Below are positions 59,218 to 64,000 of a DNA stretch of 64,000 bases, in pieces. The position numbers and the translations under genes are program-made. Source of the stretch: Ophiura sarsii (lineage: Eukaryota; Echinodermata; Ophiuroidea; Amphilepidida; Ophiuridae); contig CM069441.1 of NCBI GenBank assembly GCA_035610835.1, positions 100,871,606-100,935,605 on the forward strand, in the 5' to 3' direction. Position 1 is the first letter of the stretch. Each line of letters opens with the position of its first letter. The notes beneath the pieces are model-generated. The model was not told the DNA's origin and did not search any database. It was given only the letters and a program-made list of their open reading frames with translations.

Positions 59218-60250
59218 CGTCGACAGGGTCAGAAATTCGACGCGAATCCGCGAATCCATTCGCGCAAAGATTCGCGTACATTATCACTGACGGGAATCCA
59301 TTTGGATTCGCGTAAAAATCATGCAAAGTTGTGGCCTATTTCGTTGTGTTACAGGTCTTCTTTACCAACCTTCATTTTGCTCCAAAAAATCGCTAAAATT
59401 CGATCGCTCGAGTCACGATTGAAATACCAAAGCGCCATGTTGTTTCGATTCGATTCCTTTTGTGCCCATGGTGCACCGAAATATTAAAATGTCCAGATGG
59501 ATGCGGCCGTTCCCAAATCGTAACATACTACATCCCCCATTCTTCAATATTACCGTACGGCCGCAAAAGCTGTACTAAATGTCGGAGCCTGCAAGCTAGC
59601 GACGAAAGAGGGCGACTGAGAGTTACAGTCTAATCGTAACACTCGGCGACTTGAGAACAAGACTAGCATCAAAACAGTGACGTCATGATTATAAATGCGC
59701 AGAAACCGACATTTTGTACCGATTTTAAACCGACAGAAAAAATGCTGCGCAGGTACATGTAATCCAATGGGTTTTTTAACTCTGCTGACGAAAACGAAAT
59801 ATTAACTGCCAATACTTTAAGATTTATGATACTTTTTCTAGTTATTTGAAGATGAAACTCAATCTTTGTAGGTTTGGCTTTGATGCTACGTAATCAGAGA
59901 TCAAGTAGGGAATCTTTTTGCGTCGCACTTTTGCTAAATTAATGTGCATTAGCATCGCAAAGTCTTCTAAAGTGTTTCGCATTTCGCGATGCTACATTTG
60001 GTTAATGCACTCTGCAGGTATTGCTGGGCTTGAACTCTACTCCCGGTGTGTTTGAGGGAATTCACGGAGAGTGAGACTTACGGGATACGGGTACCCGTGA
60101 CACGCACGTATAGAATGACCCGTGTCACGTAGATTCTCGCAAGATGCATTTTGCGAGAATCCATTTGCGAGAATCCAGATTCTCGCAAAATTCCCCTGCG
60201 AGAATCCAAATGGATTCTCGCACTTGGTCGCGAATTTCTGACCCTGGTCG
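59218..60250 (-). mobile_element. Compound foldback element, inverted relative of 9689-10613
   Basis: Outer ends CGACAGGGTCAGAAATTCG (59218-59236) and its near-complement CGAATTTCTGACCCTGGTCG (60231-60250). The arms are iterated GCGAGAATCC / GATTCGCG boxes. The core 59396-60131 is the reverse complement of 9718-10350, including the CGTGTCACGGG-type arm on its right side only, and has about 115 extra bases (59520-59640). The 129-codon frame at 59098-59487 runs from flanking DNA into the element, so it is not a gene. Confidence 0.65.
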
Positions 60251-60465
60251 ATTTCTCTGTCATTATACCGAATTAAGCCGTCAAATTTCAGTATGATGAT
60301 GAGAAAAATACGAGCTTTCATATGATATGAAAATCTCCGTATGTTTGAAATAATTCTGTGTTACGAAAATGTGATCGGGTCATCTACCTTTAAGCAATAT
60401 TATTTGATCTTTTTTTACTTTTTTACACTAATTGTTATCTCTATTATAATGAAGTTTGACTTACA

Positions 60466-60640
60466 TGTAGGTGTTCCGATCTTAAAGTTTTCTATTCTAC
60501 ATGAAGGGTCATCCTTAAAATAGTTGTATTCTAAAGTTTGAGTTGCATAACTTCAATGGTTCTTATTTAAGAAGCACAAGGTGGAAATTTGCCCATTGAT
60601 TATTACACAAACTGGGCGGGTGGTTAAATGTGCTTGCAGT
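60466..60640. repeat. Right copy of the direct repeat flanking the nested element
   Basis: See 59012-59200. The two copies are about 1.45 kb apart and bracket the inverted compound element. Confidence 0.6.
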
Positions 60641-60676
60641 GGTGGGGGGGGGGGGGGGGTGGGGGGGGTGGGGGGG
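60641..60676 (+). repeat. G-rich tract
   Basis: Three long G runs separated by single T bases, able in principle to form a G-quadruplex. Confidence 0.9.
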
Positions 60677-60907
60677 CATGTATAAAAGTTGTAATCATCC
60701 GTGTGAACCCACTCTCGAAAACTACCCTTAACACAGATTTCAAAGAAGGAAAAAACTGACCCTTAACAAGGATTATAGCTCGACGATGAATCATACTCGT
60801 ATAGCAAAGGATATACGTCCTTGAACCCTTAACTTTTCCTGGAACCTACGATTCACTACTGCAAAAAACAATGTCCACGTGCATGCTTTAACAGCATTCG
60901 GTTGGAA

Positions 60908-61041
60908 GGTTTAGCCGAGTGATTAGGGACGTGGCGTGGTGATCGGAGGGTCCGGTGGTCGAATCCCAGGGGTTTGGCAGCGATTATTTGTCCCCCTCCC
61001 CCGGTTTCCACACAAAAACATAGCCTGGCTGGTTAGGTTAA
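60908..61041 (+). mobile_element. tRNA-derived SINE, copy 3 (diverged head)
   Basis: A box-like TAGCCGAGTGATT (60912) and B box GGTCGAATCCC (60957-60967). The body atttgtccccctccccc, cacacaaaaacatagcc and ggttaggttaag parallels the other two copies. The leucine/serine-like A box differs from the alanine-like head of copy 1. Confidence 0.6.
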
Positions 61042-61404
61042 GAGAGTTTAGACTGAAATGAACATATGAAGTAATTGTGTGATTCAGTTTTGTTAGTAAA
61101 TTCGTCTTGTAGACCAACCATCTTTGGGCTATTTCTATAATGATGACACCCTATCGGTTTAAGCAACCTTAAGTGTGGATTCAGGTTGAAAAAGACAAAA
61201 CGACACCCTTATTCTCTGAAATTGGCGATTTTGATACCCTAAACAAAGGTCCGCACGGGCCCGTGATGTGGTTGGAAAAAGCACACTTATACCACGTTTT
61301 TATTCACGCAGATGATTACAACATGATACCTGACTGCCCCCCCCCCCCCCCCCCGGGAATGTGCTATTCCAACTGAAATCCATACATCCCCATCAAAAAA
61401 TAAC
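61042..61404. other. Unassigned; poly-C run and MITE fragment
   Basis: Contains a poly-C run at 61337-61354, then tgctattccaactgaaatcc (61362-61381), a 20-base scrap of the GGCTATTCC family. The frame at 61173-61376 includes HADD by chance. Confidence 0.45.
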
Positions 61405-61643
61405 TTAACACTTTCCACACGGTTTTACCATATAAAAACAGATTTTCCAAAACCTTTCCCAATTTTCAAAGTCTATCTCAAGTATTACTGAACCATTACT
61501 AGGCATGGTGTACTTATTTCAATGCATTTCTCATGGTGTTTCCAAATATGGTACTGAAATTAAATAATTTTGATATTTTTGAAATATTTTGTGAAATTTT
61601 GGAATGTCGTCTGCAGACGCCTGCCGCACATGGAAAGTGTTAC
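61405..61643 (-). mobile_element. TTAA-ended MITE family A, copy 7
   Basis: TTAA at 61405-61408; the right target reads TTAC. Left ACACTTTCCACACGG, right CACATGGAAAGTGTTAC. GTCGTCTGCAGACGCCTGCC is intact. Confidence 0.8.
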
Positions 61644-63360
61644 AGACCCACATTCTTATTGTTTCTATAGGAACTATGAAATATTACATATTATACAAGT
61701 GCACTATATTATAGTGCAACCTAACAAGTCTTCAAGGCATTTCATTTGCTTAATTGCACCATATCAACACCATCTCAACCGGATACGTGACTTGGGCAAA
61801 TGGTACAACTCATCTTTTTTTATCTCTGCCATTTAGCATTGCTATTTTTGAGAGCTTAGTAATGAAAGTGTTGCAGAAAAAAAAAAAGAAAAAAAAAAAT
61901 AATCATTGTACTTCCATGATTTAATAAATCATCAACATCGAGGATTGACTTATTAGTTGTCTAAACAAAAATTGTCAAACTGGTCATTTTTTTGAAACTT
62001 CGCCAAAAAGTAAGTTGACAAATATCAAATATAGCTAATAACAATGTCTCGGAATTGTGATTTGTGAATTGTAAAAAACATGTGAATATCTACCAAATTA
62101 TTACAGCATGAATTAAAATACCCAGAATAGCAGCTGTCACGTAGCATGCAAAATAATAAAATTATTAAAGTCCATGCATATTTAATAAATGAAGCTTTTA
62201 CTAAAGTTTAATATAGATCTGGATCATTGGATGAAATATTCAGTGATTTGCCCTAGTTATTTGCAGGAGGAAATATATTTTCTTGCCATTCCTACTCGTC
62301 AATATCATTACTAAGGTTGTGGGAAGATTCCAAAATTGTTTTATTAAGAGTGTATCATCCATGCTGGTTTAGAAAAATTGGAGCTCAAAAACTAATTATT
62401 TGTTATCAAAGAATTAGTGAAACTTAATTTTTGCCAAATTTGAATTTAGAAAAAATTGGAATTGTAAGAACTGAACTGAAAATCCAATTACGATGTAATT
62501 TTCATGTAATTTTCATGTACTTTGTATTGTACGGTGATGCAATTCAGATGAAATGCATTTTGTTTTTTCTTCTTGCTTAAAATGTTGCATTGAAAAATTC
62601 CATGATAGCATTTACACTACAAAAGTAAAATTAAAGCTTTCATATTTTCTCTTTCTGTTATGTTAGAAATGACTAAGGTGACAAATGGTTACAAGAATGA
62701 TATCTAGCTATCAGCAAGAAGATTATCGCAGAATGAAACCCTTAAGGTTTAATCCTCTGAGTGCGAGTACTAACTGTCATCAACAAGATCCATTTTCTCC
62801 TTTAAATTGTCCACAATTCAAGCAAGAATGTACATAACCATTACAGGGTCTGAGTACAGTTAGATGAGTGCAAACATGCTTAGTCTAGACTCAAAGATTC
62901 CATTGGTCTTTGAAACCGGTCTCGATTCAGGTTTCAATTCAATTGTACCAATTTCTGACAGCCCCCCTTCCACAAATATGTGACAGTTGTGTCTGCACGT
63001 AAGCATTAATTCAAGGCAAATGCTATCGACTCGAGCAAATAATTCCCAAAATGAGATACGAGATGAGAAAGAGATACAGAGAAAGTGTGCCAGACTTATT
63101 TGTATAGAGCCAGAGGAATGACATGGTAACGTAGATATCTTAGACTGCCAAATTTGCCCCCATGTTCGATAATAAATGTGCATAAATGGAATTCAAATAC
63201 AATGAGGTAATCATTAGAGTAATGTCTGTATTGTACATCATCATGATTACATTTGCTATGCTACCTTCCCTACCTCATAAAATTGAGCAACTATACTTGA
63301 ATGGTTGTTAAAAGGGCATAAGTGGTTAAGGGCATTGGGAACTTATAACTTGACGTCAAT
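61644..63360. other. No recognisable feature
   Basis: AT-rich; an A-rich run at 61878-61901. The minus-strand frame 63183-62860 (107 codons) shows no domain. Confidence 0.45.
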
Positions 63361-63599
63361 TTGAACACTTTCCATGCGGCTATTGGTTTTACCATACAAA
63401 ACAGATTTGTCAGAAACTTTTCCCAACTTTCAAGGCCTATCTCAAGAATTACTGAACCAATACTAGATATGTTTGTACTTATTTCAATGCATTTCTCATG
63501 ATGATTCCAAATATGGTAATGAAAATGTTGACATTTTCGAAACACTTTGTGACATTTTGAAATGTCGTCTGCAGACGCCTACCGCATGGAAAGTGTTAA
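63361..63599 (-). mobile_element. TTAA-ended MITE family A, copy 8
   Basis: Left target TTGA, right TTAA (63596-63599). Left ACACTTTCCATGCGGC, right ACCGCATGGAAAGTGTTAA. GTCGTCTGCAGACGCCTACC is intact. Confidence 0.85.
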
Positions 63600-64000
63600 G
63601 TAATAGCTGTTACAGTATCAATGCTCTGATGCTAGTTGAGTTAAAACTATTTAAGGAAACCTTAATGGACAAAATATTGAAACTGTCATGAAAGTTGGAA
63701 TCGATATCAAATTACACCTAATACAGATACAGTCCAGTTAAGGATGTAAGTCTGTTTGAACAAGACCGCCTCATTTTAAACAAGATCTCATTCTCGCTCA
63801 AGTCTTGTGTATGTAGACTTATTCAAGTCTTGTGTATGCACACTTGTTCTCCATCTCCAATTCAAAAGCAAGCGATTGTTAGCCAGCGGCTGAGAATTCG
63901 ATGACTGCATTCCCTTATAAAGCCAATGTTTCTATAAAGCAAGAGAATCTTTAGTCTACACAGTTGAGAATCCCTTGTCTGAACTCTCTCATAAAGCTAT
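63600..64000. other. No gene; short tandem
   Basis: tcaagtcttgtgtatg occurs twice in tandem (63799-63840). Nothing else is recognised to the window end. Confidence 0.5.

Noticed and set aside
59098..59487. 129-codon plus-strand frame as a gene
   Set aside because: It crosses from a duplicated flank into a transposable element, and the corresponding frame is broken in the inverted copy near 10 kb.
61290..61340. HADD motif as a polymerase catalytic site
   Set aside because: No supporting motifs; it lies in a short frame ending in a poly-C run.
62860..63183. 107-codon minus-strand frame as a gene
   Set aside because: No domain, splice context or repeat-independent support.

Overview
This window looks like non-coding DNA from an animal nuclear genome. 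It is AT-rich, has no operon or bacterial gene layout, and I found no complete protein-coding gene. The longest open frames are short and most lie inside repeats. Short terminal-inverted-repeat (TIR) elements, tRNA-headed SINEs, a relic of a non-LTR retrotransposon reverse transcriptase and a canonical histone-type 3' stem-loop all point to a metazoan. I suspect a marine invertebrate, perhaps an echinoderm or hemichordate, but that is an impression only.

Layout. 0-4 kb: a tiny element with a 10-bp target duplication (232-356), a repeat carrying a histone-type stem-loop (566-842), a TA-type foldback (2121-2286) and a hAT-like element with an 8-bp target duplication (2675-3608). 4.1-5.6 kb: a satellite of about 172-bp monomers, most carrying ATTTGCAT. 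5.7-6.5 kb, minus strand: the one convincing cellular-gene fragment, two exon-like blocks with a tandem exon duplication, an internal frameshift and a nonsense codon. 6.6-7.0 kb: a pentanucleotide array. 7.6 kb: a possible 5' exon with an AAGATGGCGG start. 9.7-10.6 kb: an element whose core recurs inverted at 59.4-60.1 kb. 11-22 kb: scattered miniature elements, the second stem-loop repeat copy (16.2-16.5 kb) and the reverse transcriptase relic (20.2 kb).

22.4-23.0, 37.2-38.3 and 43.1-43.4 kb: three tandem arrays whose units carry a GCTATCTAC / GTAGATAGC hairpin. 25-31 kb: hAT-type copies, one broken by a second hAT-type element with a perfect 8-bp target duplication, a SINE, TTAA-ended elements and a possible small first exon (31.3 kb, minus). 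32.1-33.85 kb: three tandem copies of a block of about 670 bp. 41.7-42.2 kb: a PIF/Harbinger-like foldback. 46-48 kb: a SINE next to a TA foldback, then a TTAA element. 51-58 kb: foldbacks, a 1.19-kb hAT-like element with internal subrepeats and a foldback with perfect 35-bp arms. 59-61 kb: the nested inverted copy, a G tract and a third SINE. Eight copies of one TTAA-ended family of about 250 bp are spread from 14.5 to 63.6 kb.

The genes do not form a pathway here. The window is best read as intergenic or large-intron DNA shaped by cut-and-paste elements and local tandem amplification. Family names rest on termini and target duplications that I can see, not on a database search.
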